Positions 9,916 to 22,100 of a DNA stretch of 64,000 bases are shown here, piece after piece; within the stretch, counting starts at the first letter, position 1; every line of letters starts with the position of its first letter. This stretch comes from Eremothecium cymbalariae DBVPG#7215 (Eukaryota; Ascomycota; Saccharomycetes; Saccharomycetales; Saccharomycetaceae): the NCBI RefSeq assembly GCF_000235365.1, contig NC_016455.1, forward strand, positions 916,089-980,088, read 5' to 3'. A program made the translations under genes and the position numbers. The notes under the pieces were generated by a model. The model did no database searches and was not told the origin of the DNA. It worked only from the letters and a program-made list of their open reading frames with translations.

Positions 9916-12771
9916 TTATACTGCACTAATTATACATTCAACAACATCTTTAGCTAGAGTTCCCTCTGTGGTAGTCTTACACACGATATCCAACTGATTC
10001 CCTGCAAACTTGAACTTCAGCAAACATCCAAAGTTGCCACCAGACTTTGTGTGTATAATACCCATTGCGAAGAGAGTGTTAGTAACAGTTGTTTGTTTGA
10101 CAATTGCAAATCCCATCTTCACAAGGGTTGAACTCAAGGTTTTCAAACTTTTGAAGGTAGTAGATTGGTCCCATTCTCCTTCCTTACCAAGGGCATCACT
10201 GAGAGCTCTCCAACGTTGAATGAATTGTGGGAGTGTGGAGGGACCCGATCCTGCTTGTAAAGTTGCCAGTATCCCGTAGCCTAATTTTAGGTTCAACTCT
10301 TTATTGTAGCCTCCGTATCTGAAGTTGAAGCACAAAATTGGTGCCTCGTGAACTGAGAATGTGTGACGGATTATAATATCAAAGGAAAATAGAGTACGCT
10401 CATCAGGTTGGATCGTGAATTGAGCAATACCTGTTATGTTTATTATATAAGCAGGATTATCGTCGGTACGCAATGGGACAACCTCTGGGTGAAACCCTGT
10501 AATTGGTAATTCTGTCCTGTTGATACAAGTGAAACCTATTTTCGATTCAAATGGCTGAGAGGTATTTTGAGTGATACGATAGAGAATTCTTATCAGCGAA
10601 TTTTGATAAAAGACACCCTGGGAGTGTATCAACATACGTTGGAACCCTGACTGCCAATCTGCAGTAAGGTTAATATTTGAGTATGAAGTTTTTAAATTCC
10701 TTGATGGTGGAGGAGTAGGTCCTGGTGTAGAAGTTCTGGTCATCAAAAAGCTTGAGCAGTTGCCAACAGTTGATACTGATAAATCATCTTGATCTAAAGA
10801 TAGATTTCCCAGTCTAGTCACCAGATGATTTCCATTTTTAGTGAAAGAAGGCATGCTGCTGAGCAGGGTATCCACTAAACTCATATCATCATTTTTTATT
10901 TTTGACAACTGAATAACCTTCAGATATTGGTATGCCCTCGTCTGTAATTCGAGATCCAGGGAGTTAAGCTCGAGCTGATAAAATTTAATTATAGGACTGC
11001 TTATGGCAGGGTTGAAACGATACAATTTTATCATTGTAGTCAATATAATACCCTTGGTGAAACCATCACATAAGAAATATTTGTCGGCTAATATATTAAA
11101 AATATCACCAATGGATACTTTTTCAACAACTAAATCAGCATATTCCCCCAGGAGGAAAGCACCAGTTCTGACAATTGCCTCCGATGCATTATTTTCATAT
11201 AAATAATCTAGGAGATTTGAACATGTCAACTTATGAAGAGGCACATTATTCACAACAATTTGACATAGTCGTTGCCAAATTCGATCATCATTGAGACTGC
11301 CTTCCAATTGCGTCAGCGATAGTAGTTTTAGGGATGACATTACGAACCAGTTAATGTCTTTCGCAAACTTCTCAAGCAGTAAGGAAATTTTAACACATAG
11401 ATCATCTCGAATATAACTAGGCTTTTTCTTAGAGTTTGAAAGAATTGCTATCAACTGATCAACAATATATTCCACGTTTTCTTCATCTGTCAAAGAATAT
11501 ATCAAGTCCAATTGCTTCCTTGCTATTGATACATCTCGTTCCTCCTTTAGCAGCTGAAACGATTTGGGTAGACAGTTTTTTCGGATAGTATCTTGGGAAC
11601 TTTTAGTTGAACTGCAGGCCAATTTCACAAGCGTATGCAGCGTTAGATACTGAATATTTATATCCTTAGATGTAAGGAATGAGCACAACACTAATATGGA
11701 ACTGGTAATTGCCTCAAAAGATGGATCAAGCTTAATAACTAAATTCAGCAATGGGAAAAAAATGGTATGCTGAATATTACTGCTAAAATTGTTCTGAGGT
11801 GTGTTTAAATCTATGGCCTTCGAGACACATAACCTTAGCTTTCCAAGACTTTGCTGATCAATATTTTCCAAGGTGAATCTTGCATTTGCATTGGGTGCCG
11901 TGATTAAAAAATTCAACACCTTCACAAGGTTACAAATGAGCCACGGATTTGGCATGCCAGCATACTTGTACTCATCTGAAAACTCATTAGGATGATCCTT
12001 GGCAATCACAACGCATCGGTAGAGTATTTGCACTAATTTTGGAATCAAAGCCACACACCTGTCGTAAGCAACATGCTGTGCTAGAAACTCTAACAACGGA
12101 AGCGCTGTTAGAATTAATCCGTAATTGCATTCGTCATCTAATAGTGCAAAGATGTCACTTATCCATGCTGATAGTCTTTCATCATCTAATTCTGTTAAAA
12201 ATGAAGGGTATTCACGAACGATTGCTAAGAAAGCCAAAGATGCCTTTGACTTTGGTAACGCCGAATACTCTGGCGCCTTGATTATTTTGAACACCTCATA
12301 TAGTAATTCGTTGCAAAACTGTTTACTGCCAGGTCCAACTATACCGATAAAATTAAGAGCTAGGGAAGTAAAGTTCACATCCTTAGACTCTAGATCAAGC
12401 TTCAATTGGTCAATTACAGGATATAGTACCCTATCCTTCACAGCTTCATGATATAGAAATAATTCCAAGGACATGTAACCGATGAACTTTTCAGAATAGA
12501 CATTTGACTTTAAAAGGACAAGGCATTGGTCGACTCCGAACAGCAAATCATTGATTCGAGCAGTATTCGTAGTAATATAAATGTAGACCAGCTTGGCCAC
12601 ATATTTTTTTCTTTGATACCCATTTAAACTAGTGGTACCAAACTGAGTCTTTATGTTCACCAGCTCTGACTGAATCCTTTTTTGCTGTTCTTGTAAATTC
12701 TGTGCTGACTTTAAATCAGCAATGAAAAGCTGTAAACCTCTCATGTTGCTATATGTAGACTTCGGAGTCAT
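9916..12771 (-). CDS. APL3: APL3, alpha-adaptin large subunit of AP-2
   Basis: The product has 951 residues (S. cerevisiae 1,025). The N-terminal trunk begins MRGLQLFIADLKSAQ, includes RKKYVAKLVYIYI, and is a long HEAT-type solenoid to about residue 600. A short hinge (about 650-710, with TSTPGPTPPPSR) and a C-terminal appendage follow. The AP-2 complex selects cargo at the plasma membrane for clathrin-mediated endocytosis. The gene is convergent with the YBL036C homologue (92 bp apart) and divergent from RFC5. The ATG at 12771 gives an N-terminus like other alpha-adaptins. Confidence 0.95.
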   Translation of the reverse strand: MTPKSTYSNMRGLQLFIADLKSAQNLQEQQKRIQSELVNIKTQFGTTSLNGYQRKKYVAKLVYIYITTNTARINDLLFGVDQCLVLLKSNVYSEKFIGYMSLELFLYHEAVKDRVLYPVIDQLKLDLESKDVNFTSLALNFIGIVGPGSKQFCNELLYEVFKIIKAPEYSALPKSKASLAFLAIVREYPSFLTELDDERLSAWISDIFALLDDECNYGLILTALPLLEFLAQHVAYDRCVALIPKLVQILYRCVVIAKDHPNEFSDEYKYAGMPNPWLICNLVKVLNFLITAPNANARFTLENIDQQSLGKLRLCVSKAIDLNTPQNNFSSNIQHTIFFPLLNLVIKLDPSFEAITSSILVLCSFLTSKDINIQYLTLHTLVKLACSSTKSSQDTIRKNCLPKSFQLLKEERDVSIARKQLDLIYSLTDEENVEYIVDQLIAILSNSKKKPSYIRDDLCVKISLLLEKFAKDINWFVMSSLKLLSLTQLEGSLNDDRIWQRLCQIVVNNVPLHKLTCSNLLDYLYENNASEAIVRTGAFLLGEYADLVVEKVSIGDIFNILADKYFLCDGFTKGIILTTMIKLYRFNPAISSPIIKFYQLELNSLDLELQTRAYQYLKVIQLSKIKNDDMSLVDTLLSSMPSFTKNGNHLVTRLGNLSLDQDDLSVSTVGNCSSFLMTRTSTPGPTPPPSRNLKTSYSNINLTADWQSGFQRMLIHSQGVFYQNSLIRILYRITQNTSQPFESKIGFTCINRTELPITGFHPEVVPLRTDDNPAYIINITGIAQFTIQPDERTLFSFDIIIRHTFSVHEAPILCFNFRYGGYNKELNLKLGYGILATLQAGSGPSTLPQFIQRWRALSDALGKEGEWDQSTTFKSLKTLSSTLVKMGFAIVKQTTVTNTLFAMGIIHTKSGGNFGCLLKFKFAGNQLDIVCKTTTEGTLAKDVVECIISAV

Positions 12772-13233
12772 CGTACAGTAAACGTTTATAATCCCAAACC
12801 TTTATCTAACTGTTGCTGCTTGAATTTCTTGCAACTCTCGGTCCTCTGCTTAAACTCCTATATTCCGTTATATCACTTTATTTTACTTAAGCGTAAAATT
12901 ATCCGAGATACTCGCTTCGACATATTGTTCGAGCGACTGAGTTTATTTACCCGACAGCTGCTCGAGGATATTTCTACAGCTAGAACTTTAATTAAGCTAT
13001 TAATAAGATTGATATATCAAGATATAGAATAAAGCTACTCAGGCTCGAGGAAAAGTCTAATAAGCGTTGGTTTTCTTGTATAGCTGTTGTTGTTGAGATG
13101 TATCTTGTTTCTTGTTCCTACTTTTGCCAATTTGTATTCCTGCCCTAAAGACGCGAACTTCAAGTGAATCGCTTTTGAGCCAACTTCAGTTCAGAGAAAG
13201 ATCACAACTTCGCCAATAACACAAGATAGAAAC

Positions 13234-14304
13234 ATGTCACTTTGGGTTGATAAATATAGACCAAAATCATTGAGCTCGTTGTCACATTCACCAATTCTTA
13301 CAAAGCAGTTGGATGCTTTAGCAAGTTCGGCAAAAGACTTGCCCCATGTCTTGTTTTATGGACCTGATGGCAGCGGTAAGAAGACGCGGTGCATGTCCTT
13401 ATTGGCTGGTATTTTTGGGAGTGGTGTATTTAAAATGAAGATCGATGCTAGACAATTTGTTATGCAATCAAATAATAGGAAGCTTGAGTTGAATGTGATC
13501 AGCAGTCCGTATCATCTAGAGATCACGCCTAGCGATATGGGGAATAATGATCGGGTTGTTATCCAAGAGTTGTTGAAGGAGGTAGCACAAATGGAGCAGG
13601 TTGATTTCCAGACGACGTCTGATGGGCTGGCTAGAAGGTACAAATGTATTGTTATAAATGAAGCGGATGCTCTTACGCGTGATGCCCAAGCAGCGTTGAG
13701 GCGTACAATGGAGAAATATTCGAGAAACATAAGAATTTTTATGCTATGTGATTCTATGTCCAATATAATAGCACCAATTAAGTCTCGTTGTCTGGTAGTT
13801 CGTGTTCCTGCACCTCAAACTTTGGAGATGGCCAAAATTATGGAGACTGTTTGTATGTCGGAGGGCGTAACGGCTAGCGAGCAAAAGCTCCAGGAGATTG
13901 CTGAATTTTCCAATGGCAATTTACGGTTAGCGCTATTGACTTTAGAGTCTATGTGTTTCCAGAACGACCTTAAATTAACGGATTCTGCTGTACTGATCAA
14001 ACCTGACTGGATGGTGGTGATCCTGAAGCTAGCGAATAAAATCTTAAAAGAACGTAGCGTTGGTAGTTTGGTGGAATGCCGTGCTATATTATATGACTTG
14101 CTTTCGCATTGCATTCCTCCAAACATAATTCTACATGAGTTGGTCTTTGGATTGTTGAAGAGTATTTCCTCCACTCAGATGAAACTAGCGGTGATTGAGT
14201 GGGGCAGCGTTTTTGATGAAAGATTAGCGCTTAGTAGCAAAGCTATTTACCATTTAGAAGGATTTTTGGTTAGGATCATGTGTGTTATTGATAATAGCTT
14301 GTAA
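13234..14304 (+). CDS. RFC5: RFC5, replication factor C subunit 5
   Basis: The product has 356 residues (S. cerevisiae 354). An AAA+ clamp-loader module begins MSLWVDKYRPKSL. The P-loop is GPDGSGKK (43-50), the Walker B-like segment is INEADAL, the arginine-finger motif is IKSRC, and a C-terminal collar domain follows. Like S. cerevisiae Rfc5 it has a double Lys in the P-loop. In the RFC pentamer it helps load PCNA, whose gene POL30 lies about 10 kb downstream. A GACGCGAA half-MCB near 13147 may give S-phase control (inference). Confidence 0.96.
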   Translation: MSLWVDKYRPKSLSSLSHSPILTKQLDALASSAKDLPHVLFYGPDGSGKKTRCMSLLAGIFGSGVFKMKIDARQFVMQSNNRKLELNVISSPYHLEITPSDMGNNDRVVIQELLKEVAQMEQVDFQTTSDGLARRYKCIVINEADALTRDAQAALRRTMEKYSRNIRIFMLCDSMSNIIAPIKSRCLVVRVPAPQTLEMAKIMETVCMSEGVTASEQKLQEIAEFSNGNLRLALLTLESMCFQNDLKLTDSAVLIKPDWMVVILKLANKILKERSVGSLVECRAILYDLLSHCIPPNIILHELVFGLLKSISSTQMKLAVIEWGSVFDERLALSSKAIYHLEGFLVRIMCVIDNSL

Positions 14305-14414
14305 ATGTCAATGGCGAACGTAGAGTTCGTCCATTAAATGGGTCTTACATAATTTGTTTCTACTATATACAGGTTATGAGTATAAGGTGGATATACGACA
14401 TCCATGGGTCCATC

Positions 14415-15080
14415 TCAACGTCCTCTAAATAATCTAAATTCAGGCTCTTTTGATTTAAGATCGTTCAAATATTCTTTGGTTGGTGACTTCTTCAATTCTT
14501 CAAAGTAGTTAATACTTTTATCATGTTTTGGATCTTTGAAACTATGTAAACCTGTCCTAACCAAAGAATTCCTGGTTACAAACTCATAGTTCCCCGGTAG
14601 CTTGGTCCCTGCCTTTCTAAAGGCTTCACGGGCTACTTTTTCATGTAAATCATCACCACCAATCTCAAAGATCATCTTCCCAGTTGGAACCCTCACCATC
14701 CAATGATCAAAACCACCTTTACCCTTACCCATTCTGGTCTCGTTACCCTTTATACAAACAGCAATATTGGTGCATAGACGACGCCATAGCTTACCATTGT
14801 TGATTTTTCTAACATATCTCATGATCGCATTATCAGCTTCTTTCAGCTGTTGTGCAGTCAACCTAACACCCTCAGATTTCAAACGAAGCCCAAATATGCC
14901 AAACTCCAATGAATTACCCTTCACTGAACCACCTGTACGAACAGCAACTCTGCCTTTATGCTTTTTTTGCTGCTGTTTAAAACGTGGAGCATACTCATGT
15001 GTAAAACGGCTACCGATCCTTATAGGGGATGACAACCTCAAAGAAGTAACTGACCTTGAACACAGGTTTGAGAATATCAT
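14415..15080 (-). CDS. MRPL16: MRPL16, mitochondrial large-subunit ribosomal protein uL16m
   Basis: The product has 221 residues (S. cerevisiae 232). A basic N-terminal targeting segment (about 1-30, [17 protein letters not shown]) precedes an L16/L10e domain. Its motifs are [32 protein letters not shown] and [12 protein letters not shown]. It binds near the peptidyl-transferase centre and tRNA sites of the mitoribosome. The start is the ATG at 15080; the codon just before it is GTG. It is divergent from MSF1 and convergent with RFC5, as expected from the YBL038W neighbourhood. Confidence 0.95.
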   Translation of the reverse strand: MIFSNLCSRSVTSLRLSSPIRIGSRFTHEYAPRFKQQQKKHKGRVAVRTGGSVKGNSLEFGIFGLRLKSEGVRLTAQQLKEADNAIMRYVRKINNGKLWRRLCTNIAVCIKGNETRMGKGKGGFDHWMVRVPTGKMIFEIGGDDLHEKVAREAFRKAGTKLPGNYEFVTRNSLVRTGLHSFKDPKHDKSINYFEELKKSPTKEYLNDLKSKEPEFRLFRGR

Positions 15081-15530
15081 CACCCTCGTCTATCTATCGA
15101 ATTACTTTCTTCTTAGCGTCCAAATACGAATAACGAATGTACTGGGATTCTTTAATTAACGATATTAAATCAAGATATGATGATCAATTTTGAAAGTGAT
15201 GAGGAAAATTTTCACAGCCGGGTAACCGCAATTTCAGCTCAGCTTGACGTGATGCAGAATGTTGAATCATGTTACCATATAATGGAGACTTATAAGAAGA
15301 CAAGCTAACTATTTTCAGGCATTTTAGTTATTCAATGGAATATATTTTAAGTACTTTTTGTTTTTAGGTTCTTTCCAACCTTTTGGTCTTCAATTAAGCC
15401 GTAATTATAATGAAGCATTAGGAAAATGAAAAGTCTTGAAAATGAGAGTTTTATTATATATAATGAGACCGCTATTCCAAGTGGTACAGCACAAAAGAAT
15501 CCCAATAGTTCGCTGTCATATATTGGAAAG

Positions 15531-16910
15531 ATGAAGAGGGTTATTGACATATTTCCTCGATTCACCCGCTCGTATGCCGTTAAGCTTGCGAAGACCATTA
15601 GTGTCAATGGGAAGACATTTGAAACGTCGGAAAGCCACACAAACGTCACACCGTCCATTATTGCATTGACAAGTCGTTCTCTTCATTTAAATGAGTCACA
15701 TCCAGTTGGTATACTTCGTTCTATGATTGAAAAGAAACTGAATTCAATTGATGGTGCATATAAGACATATAACGAGTTTGAACCAGTGGTGACTGTGGAA
15801 GAAAACTTCGACTCACTGGGGTTTCCCGTGGATCATCCGGGTAGATCGAAGTCTGATACATATTATATCAATAGCAAGCATTTGTTAAGGACGCATACTT
15901 CTGCTCATGAAATGGAATGCTTTGGGAATATTAAAAATAAAATCACAGACAAGCCTGGGTTTTTAATATCTGCAGATGTATACAGACGTGATGAAATAGA
16001 CAGGACACATTACCCAGCCTTCCATCAAATGGAAGGTGCCCGTTTATGGGTTAGGGACAAAAACTTGACATCTGAAGGGGTAGGTAAGCACATCTTACAG
16101 ATTAGAGAGGATGTTGCAAATTTGGAACAACAATTGCAGGCGGAAAAAACAAGACTTATTGTTCAAGATGATGCTTCATTGGAAGGCAATCCAAAGCAGG
16201 ACTACATGACCGATTTAGAAGTGGAACTGTGTACGCGTCATTTAAAAAGAAGTATCGAGCTCGTGGTTGCACAAGTCTTCAACAAGAAACTTGAGAGTCT
16301 GGGCGACGTAAAGCAGGAGCTGAAGGTACGTTGGATAAAAGCCTATTTCCCATGGACTGCGCCATCTTGGGAAATTGAAGTCTGGTGGAAAGGAGAATGG
16401 TTAGAACTATGTGGATGCGGTCTTGTACGGGAGCAAGTTTATTTGAATGCTGGTTACGAACCAGGAACTACTATCGGTTGGGCGTTTGGCTTGGGATTAG
16501 ATCGCATAGCTATGCTGCTTTTCGAAGTTCTGGATATAAGACTCTTCTGGACCACAGACCCAAGATTTAAAAACCAATTCAAACCGGGTGAAGTCACTTC
16601 CTTTAAGTCTTATTCAAAATACCCGGGTACCGTTAGAGATATCGCTTTCTGGCTTCCAGATGATGAACCAAGACTGCCTGCGATACATGAAAACGATTTG
16701 ATGGAAATTGTCCGGAACACAGCTGGTGATCTGGTGGAAAGCGTCAAATTAATTGACACATTTGTACATCCAAAGACCGGCCGCAAGTCCTTGTGTTATC
16801 GGGTAAATTACCAATCTATGGACAGAAATGTCACGAATGAAGAGATTAACACATTTCAAGAAAAAGTGAGGACTGATCTAGCAGCATTGTATGGAGTGGA
16901 ACTCAGGTAG
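15531..16910 (+). CDS. MSF1: MSF1, mitochondrial phenylalanyl-tRNA synthetase
   Basis: The product has 459 residues from the ATG at 15531 (S. cerevisiae 469). It begins with a basic presequence (MKRVIDIFPRFTRSYAVKLAK). Then comes the class II synthetase core with RSLHLNESHPVGIL, NFDSLGFPVDHPGRSKSDTY, RTHTSAHE, YRRDEIDRTHYPAFHQMEG and a motif 3 region (FGLGLDRIAMLLF). The C-terminus has the B8/FDX-ACB anticodon-binding domain (VRDIAFWLP onward). This is the monomeric mitochondrial PheRS type. An in-frame ATG at 15426 would add 35 residues without presequence character, so the downstream start is preferred. Confidence 0.95.
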   Translation: MKRVIDIFPRFTRSYAVKLAKTISVNGKTFETSESHTNVTPSIIALTSRSLHLNESHPVGILRSMIEKKLNSIDGAYKTYNEFEPVVTVEENFDSLGFPVDHPGRSKSDTYYINSKHLLRTHTSAHEMECFGNIKNKITDKPGFLISADVYRRDEIDRTHYPAFHQMEGARLWVRDKNLTSEGVGKHILQIREDVANLEQQLQAEKTRLIVQDDASLEGNPKQDYMTDLEVELCTRHLKRSIELVVAQVFNKKLESLGDVKQELKVRWIKAYFPWTAPSWEIEVWWKGEWLELCGCGLVREQVYLNAGYEPGTTIGWAFGLGLDRIAMLLFEVLDIRLFWTTDPRFKNQFKPGEVTSFKSYSKYPGTVRDIAFWLPDDEPRLPAIHENDLMEIVRNTAGDLVESVKLIDTFVHPKTGRKSLCYRVNYQSMDRNVTNEEINTFQEKVRTDLAALYGVELR

Positions 16911-16954
16911 TCTAACTGCAACGAATTAATCCGCTTTCAATACATATTCACTTG

Positions 16955-16973
16955 TATATATATATATATATAT
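16955..16973. repeat. (TA)n microsatellite
   Basis: About nine TA dinucleotides just downstream of MSF1, in the probable 3' UTR or terminator region. Confidence 0.8.
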
Positions 16974-17170
16974 TGTGCATATAATTTACAAATATATGTT
17001 CAGCATGGATGCTTCATGCAACGTAAGATGTGACCATGCTCAGCATACAACTTTTTGACTTATTTCTGATACAAAGCGTCGAATTAGCAGAATAGTCATT
17101 TGAACTATCTGGTAAAGTTTTCTAATTCAATACTATAAGGGCCTAATCTTATTATCTGCTCGATCTCCTC

Positions 17171-19027
17171 ATGGTTCCAATGAAGATAGCAGTCCTGTAT
17201 GGTTCTGAGACAGGTAATGCGTATAATTTTGCGGCGATTCTTTCCAACAGATTACATCGGTTTCATTTCCCCCATGTTCTTACGTCATTGGGCGACTATA
17301 ATGCCAGAGATATACTAAATTGTCGATACCTGATCATTATTTGTTCTACGACTGGACAAGGAGCGTTGCCTAGGAATGCGCGAGAGTCATCTCAAGGAGA
17401 TATCTCTGGTACATTATGGACACATTTAAAAAAGAAGAACCTGCCTAGTGATTTCTTAAGCCACCTAAATGTTGCCTTCTTGGGGCTTGGTGATACCTCT
17501 TATACAAGATTTAATTTTGCCATACGTAAGTTACATACAAGGATTGTCAGCCAACTTGGTGGGGTTGAAATTTTCCCTCGTTTAGAAGCTGATGAAATGG
17601 GCCTGGCAGGCAGTAACTCTGGCACTGGAAATGGAGTGGATGATGTATATTTTGAATTTGAAAGGAGGGTGTTAGGCTTCTTGACTGGAAAGTTTCCAAC
17701 TAGGATGGTCAATGGCAAACAGGTTAAGCGTGAAGCGATTGCTGATGATGTATATTTAAAGCCAAAATATTGGCTAGAATTTACGGAGGATCAAGCAGAT
17801 TATAACGAGGATATAACCTTTATCGAAGATGAAAATGTGAAATATGGAAGTGTTGTTATGAATAAAATCATTACTGCAGAGAACCACTTCCAGGACGTCC
17901 GTCAGTTTGTTTTTAAGACACAGAGTGGAGAAGAGTACTACCCTGGAGATACAGCTTCATTATATCCCTTTAACACAGATGAAAACGTCCAAGCTTTTAT
18001 TGATGCCCAGCCACACTGGAAGGAAATCTCAGATAAACCCTTAAAGTTAGTTGGGGAAATAGATACAAGGAGATTTAAAGATGGTGGGTTAGTATCACCT
18101 ATAACTTTAAGAAACTTGCTGAAGTATCACTGCGATATTATGAGCATCCCAAACAAGAGCTTTTTCATGAAAATTTGGACCTTTGCTATAGATGGTGAAA
18201 GGTTATCCGATGGTTCTAGCCAACTGTCGCAGCAGCGTGAAAAACTAATGCAATTTGGCTTAAGCGAAGATATGCAAGATTTGTATGATTATTGTAATAG
18301 GCCAAGAAGGTCAATTTTAGAGGTTATACAAGATTTTGAATCTCTGAAACTACCCTGGAAATTTCTACTTGATTATATACCAGAAATCAAGCCAAGATTC
18401 TTTTCTATATCTGGTAAGCCCTGTGATAATAATTTAGAATTGACAATTGCTGTTGTTAAGTATAAAACAATTTTGAGAAGGATTAGAACGGGCTTATGCA
18501 CTAATTATATTTCTGGTTTGGAAAATGGTGAGATAATTCGTTATAAAATACAGCATAATTCGCTGTTTCCGAAGTCTTTGAATGTGCCAATCATTATGAT
18601 ATCACCAGGAGTGGGATTGGCGCCAATGAAGTGTCTTATTCATTCCAGCTTGTTTCAGGATATGCACCTGTTCTTTGGTAATAGATATAAACACAAGGAT
18701 TTCCTTTATGAAGATCAATTAATGAAGTGGCATCAAACAGGAAGAATAAAATTATTCTGTTGTTTTTCTCGTGACCCTGACAATTCAAGTGGATTGAAGT
18801 ACGTTCAGGATGTTATTTGGAAATATGGTAAGGAGGTTGCGGAACTCATTGTTGCCCAAAACGCAATTGTTTATATATGTGGATCTTCGGGTAAAATGCC
18901 AGTGCAAGTTAGATTGACCATTGTGGAGTTATTAAAAAAATGGGGTGGTTTCTCTAATGATAAGGAGGCTGAAATATATATAAAAGACATGGAAAACAGT
19001 GATAGATACTTACAGGAAACGTGGTAG
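17171..19027 (+). CDS. TAH18: TAH18, diflavin reductase of the cytosolic Fe-S cluster pathway
   Basis: The product has 618 residues (S. cerevisiae 623). The N-terminal flavodoxin/FMN domain has LYGSETGNA (about 10-18) and STTGQGALPRNA. A connecting FAD domain follows (RFFSISGKP), and a C-terminal NADPH-binding domain has MISPGVGLAPMK and IVYICGSSGKMP. The family passes electrons from NADPH to Dre2 for cytosolic Fe-S assembly. An alternative start is M4 (ATG at 17180). MSF1-TAH18-ATG11-MAK3 repeats the order YPR047W-YPR051W. Confidence 0.95.
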   Translation: MVPMKIAVLYGSETGNAYNFAAILSNRLHRFHFPHVLTSLGDYNARDILNCRYLIIICSTTGQGALPRNARESSQGDISGTLWTHLKKKNLPSDFLSHLNVAFLGLGDTSYTRFNFAIRKLHTRIVSQLGGVEIFPRLEADEMGLAGSNSGTGNGVDDVYFEFERRVLGFLTGKFPTRMVNGKQVKREAIADDVYLKPKYWLEFTEDQADYNEDITFIEDENVKYGSVVMNKIITAENHFQDVRQFVFKTQSGEEYYPGDTASLYPFNTDENVQAFIDAQPHWKEISDKPLKLVGEIDTRRFKDGGLVSPITLRNLLKYHCDIMSIPNKSFFMKIWTFAIDGERLSDGSSQLSQQREKLMQFGLSEDMQDLYDYCNRPRRSILEVIQDFESLKLPWKFLLDYIPEIKPRFFSISGKPCDNNLELTIAVVKYKTILRRIRTGLCTNYISGLENGEIIRYKIQHNSLFPKSLNVPIIMISPGVGLAPMKCLIHSSLFQDMHLFFGNRYKHKDFLYEDQLMKWHQTGRIKLFCCFSRDPDNSSGLKYVQDVIWKYGKEVAELIVAQNAIVYICGSSGKMPVQVRLTIVELLKKWGGFSNDKEAEIYIKDMENSDRYLQETW

Positions 19028-19142
19028 GCAATAAAATAGTTTTTAATGTATTAATTAATGAGTTATACTATATTACCTTTTATATAGAACTACAAGTTAT
19101 TATAACAGTATTGTATATCCTTCTTTTAATAGTACTCGATGG

Positions 19143-22100
19143 TCAGTTGTCTTCGAGAAACCCAGCAACAACTTCATACCAGACGGCTCCATCTGGTAAT
19201 TTATATGGATTATGCGCTTCATCAGTCACAGTGTGCTTTTCCATGTTCCTAATTTTACCCACAAACCATTCTTTCCCTTTAACTAAATCATCAGAATCCT
19301 TTAAAAAATATCTTACACCAAGTTCTGATGCTGTGAATGCAGCCCATGGTGTAGATTTGGTGCGTGCAGTCTTGCATGTAGCCGTCTTGGACATGGATTG
19401 GGTTCCAGGTGGTGGTGTAGAAAGATCAACTGAAGAAAATGATGAATTTAAGGAAGAAATAGAAGATGCCATTGAGCCAACTGGACCTCTAGTAGGCAGA
19501 AATAATGCTATATCGCCGACTTTCAAGTTTCTAAAAGTGATTCTATCCTTACTATTCTTTTCAATGATTATTTTTTTTGCCTTATTCTCCTTTCTCAACT
19601 TTTTAGCTAAGGTTTCAACATCAGTAAAACGTTTTATAACAGAGGACTGAAACAATTTCTGTGAATATAATTGTTCCAAGAAAGCAACTAATTTTTGGTG
19701 ATCTTCTGTTCTCTGATTGGTTTTTATTGAGTTATATAAATCTTTCATTTCCTGGAAAACAGAACTCTTAACCATTAAAGGATTCAATAAAGCACTGTCA
19801 TTTACAATACTCTGATCCATTCTCTTTCTCAACCCTTTCACACGGGTTATTTGTAGGTTATAGTCCTGGTCACGGGAAAGCAATAAACCAATATTTTCTA
19901 AAATTACCACAGTACTAGCAAATATATCATAAATATCTGCTTCCAGTCGTTTGTTGACCTCTTTCAAATTTTTAACGTTCAGCGTTTCCTCCTGTACAAG
20001 TTCTGTACCAGTTGGAGATCCTACTACGGCCTCTTGATTGATTGAGTTGAGTTCGTCTATATCTCCCTGTAGCTTTCCTATTTCTTCATCAAATTTGGAC
20101 CGTTCTTTCACAAATCTGTTTTCCATGGTAGCCAAATTAGTTAATAAATCTTCCTTGATATTATTTAAGCCATTATATTTTCCCTTCCATGATTCCACAT
20201 CATTTAATAATCTATTATTATCCTTTGTAATTACCTCTAACTTTATTTTGAATTCCTGGTTTAATTTCATTACCTCAGCCTTCTGATTTTCTTGCTTGGA
20301 AATTAAATTTGATAACTCCGCATTTAGCATCGACAACGTTTCTTTATAAGCTTTTCTCTCATCTTCACCATTCAATAATTTGGCTCTAGAAGATTTCCAT
20401 TGCCGCTGGATTCTCTTGTTTTCTTCTTTTGCTGTTTCTAATTGTTTCTGTAAGTCATATACTTGCGCATGTAGTTCTCTTTCAACTGACTTTGATATGT
20501 TGGCGGATGCCGAATCTTTATCTCTGTACTCGCTAATCATCAACTTTTCATTTATGCTGGCAATATTATTCTGAAATGCATTCAAAGTACTATTATTGAA
20601 AATTCCACTTGGCCACGAATTAACGTTAGAAAAATGAGTGTTGTGTAGTAATGATTCTAATTTCTTGATCCTATTTTTATACCCTTTAATTAATTCTTGT
20701 GATGACCCTTCTGAATTAATACTCGACGGTAAACAAGCACCTAAATTACCCAAGATATTCGGACTCTTACATATTTCATCCAAATTCGTTCTTAACAAAT
20801 TTAATGAATCTTCGCTGAAATTCTGTTTGGAGAGGGTAGAAATATATTCTTCAATCATATCTATGGTAATTTTAATCCTTTTTTTTGATTCACCAGTTGA
20901 ACCCTTTAAGAAGACACTAGGTAGCTGTAGCTTATCATCATCCCATTTAAATATATCTGTGAAAGATAAAAAATCAGAAAGCCATTTGTCTCTATATGCC
21001 ATCTCTTTTTGTATGATACCCTGGAGCTCTTGGTGGTGATCCCGATAATATTTATCAACTTCATCGAACCAGTTATCTCTGCGATATAATTCAATCAAAT
21101 ATAGTCCGTATACAATTGGTAAGTCATCAACTTTGGATAGTGCTAATTCGAAAGATTGCAAGTTTTGTGTTCCTTTAGTAATATCTTTAAGTAGTGAATT
21201 TTTTAGATTGACAATCTGGACTTGAGTACTCGCAATATCACCCAAGAGTACAACCATTTCATGCTTTAATGCTGATTTTGATTCATTGCACTTTGATGCT
21301 TGAGTGAATAAAGAAAGTGCAATAGTATATATTGTGGGTAATGTAGAAGACTTCAACTCCTTGATTAAGGTTAGTGGTGATTCGCCCATCCGTTGATCTG
21401 ATTCTTCCAAATCTTGATCTATAACGGCATGTGTGTCATCCTTAACCCTTTGGGCCAACTCCTTAAAATTGCTTAATATCTGATCTTCAAGTTCATAGTT
21501 CGAAGGGTCTTCATGATATCTCTGGCTCATTTCCTGAATTTTAAGAGATATCCTTGTTCTAGATTCATAAGTATCCGATAGAACTTTTCTAAACTGGATA
21601 AACTTTTGGTTAAGCGTATGGTCCAGCTCCTTCAGTTTTTCTGAAGTCTCTACCAAACGTTTGAAACTAAGAAACTGGGATAACTTCCCCTCTCTGCCTA
21701 CAGCATCAATCTTTTCTAAACTATCCCGATATCTCGATCGCCAGCTATTCGCTGCCCCATGCGAATGTATATTGTTCACAAACTCAACATTTGAGTTGTA
21801 AATCTTCTCAACATCAAAGGAATACAACTCCAAATACTGCAATACCACCGACAAACATTTGCCCATACTTTTAGACTGCTCAATCCAGTCTCTTAAAAAA
21901 TCATGGAAATAATGTACATCGATCTCTAGTGCACTCAACCACCCCAAGTTAGTCGTGAGCAGACTCACCGCGTTCCTATAGCAACAATCCCCATCGTTCT
22001 CATTCATAATCTCCACATCTAATAACGGTGAAACCAAAGGCTTCACAAACGTCATCTCGTCATGCCTTCCAGTCACACCAAGCAAAGACTGTACATCCTC

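Noticed and set aside
15160..15300. Possible C/D snoRNA (TGATGA words between MRPL16 and MSF1).
   Set aside because: No matching CTGA D box or terminal stem was found.
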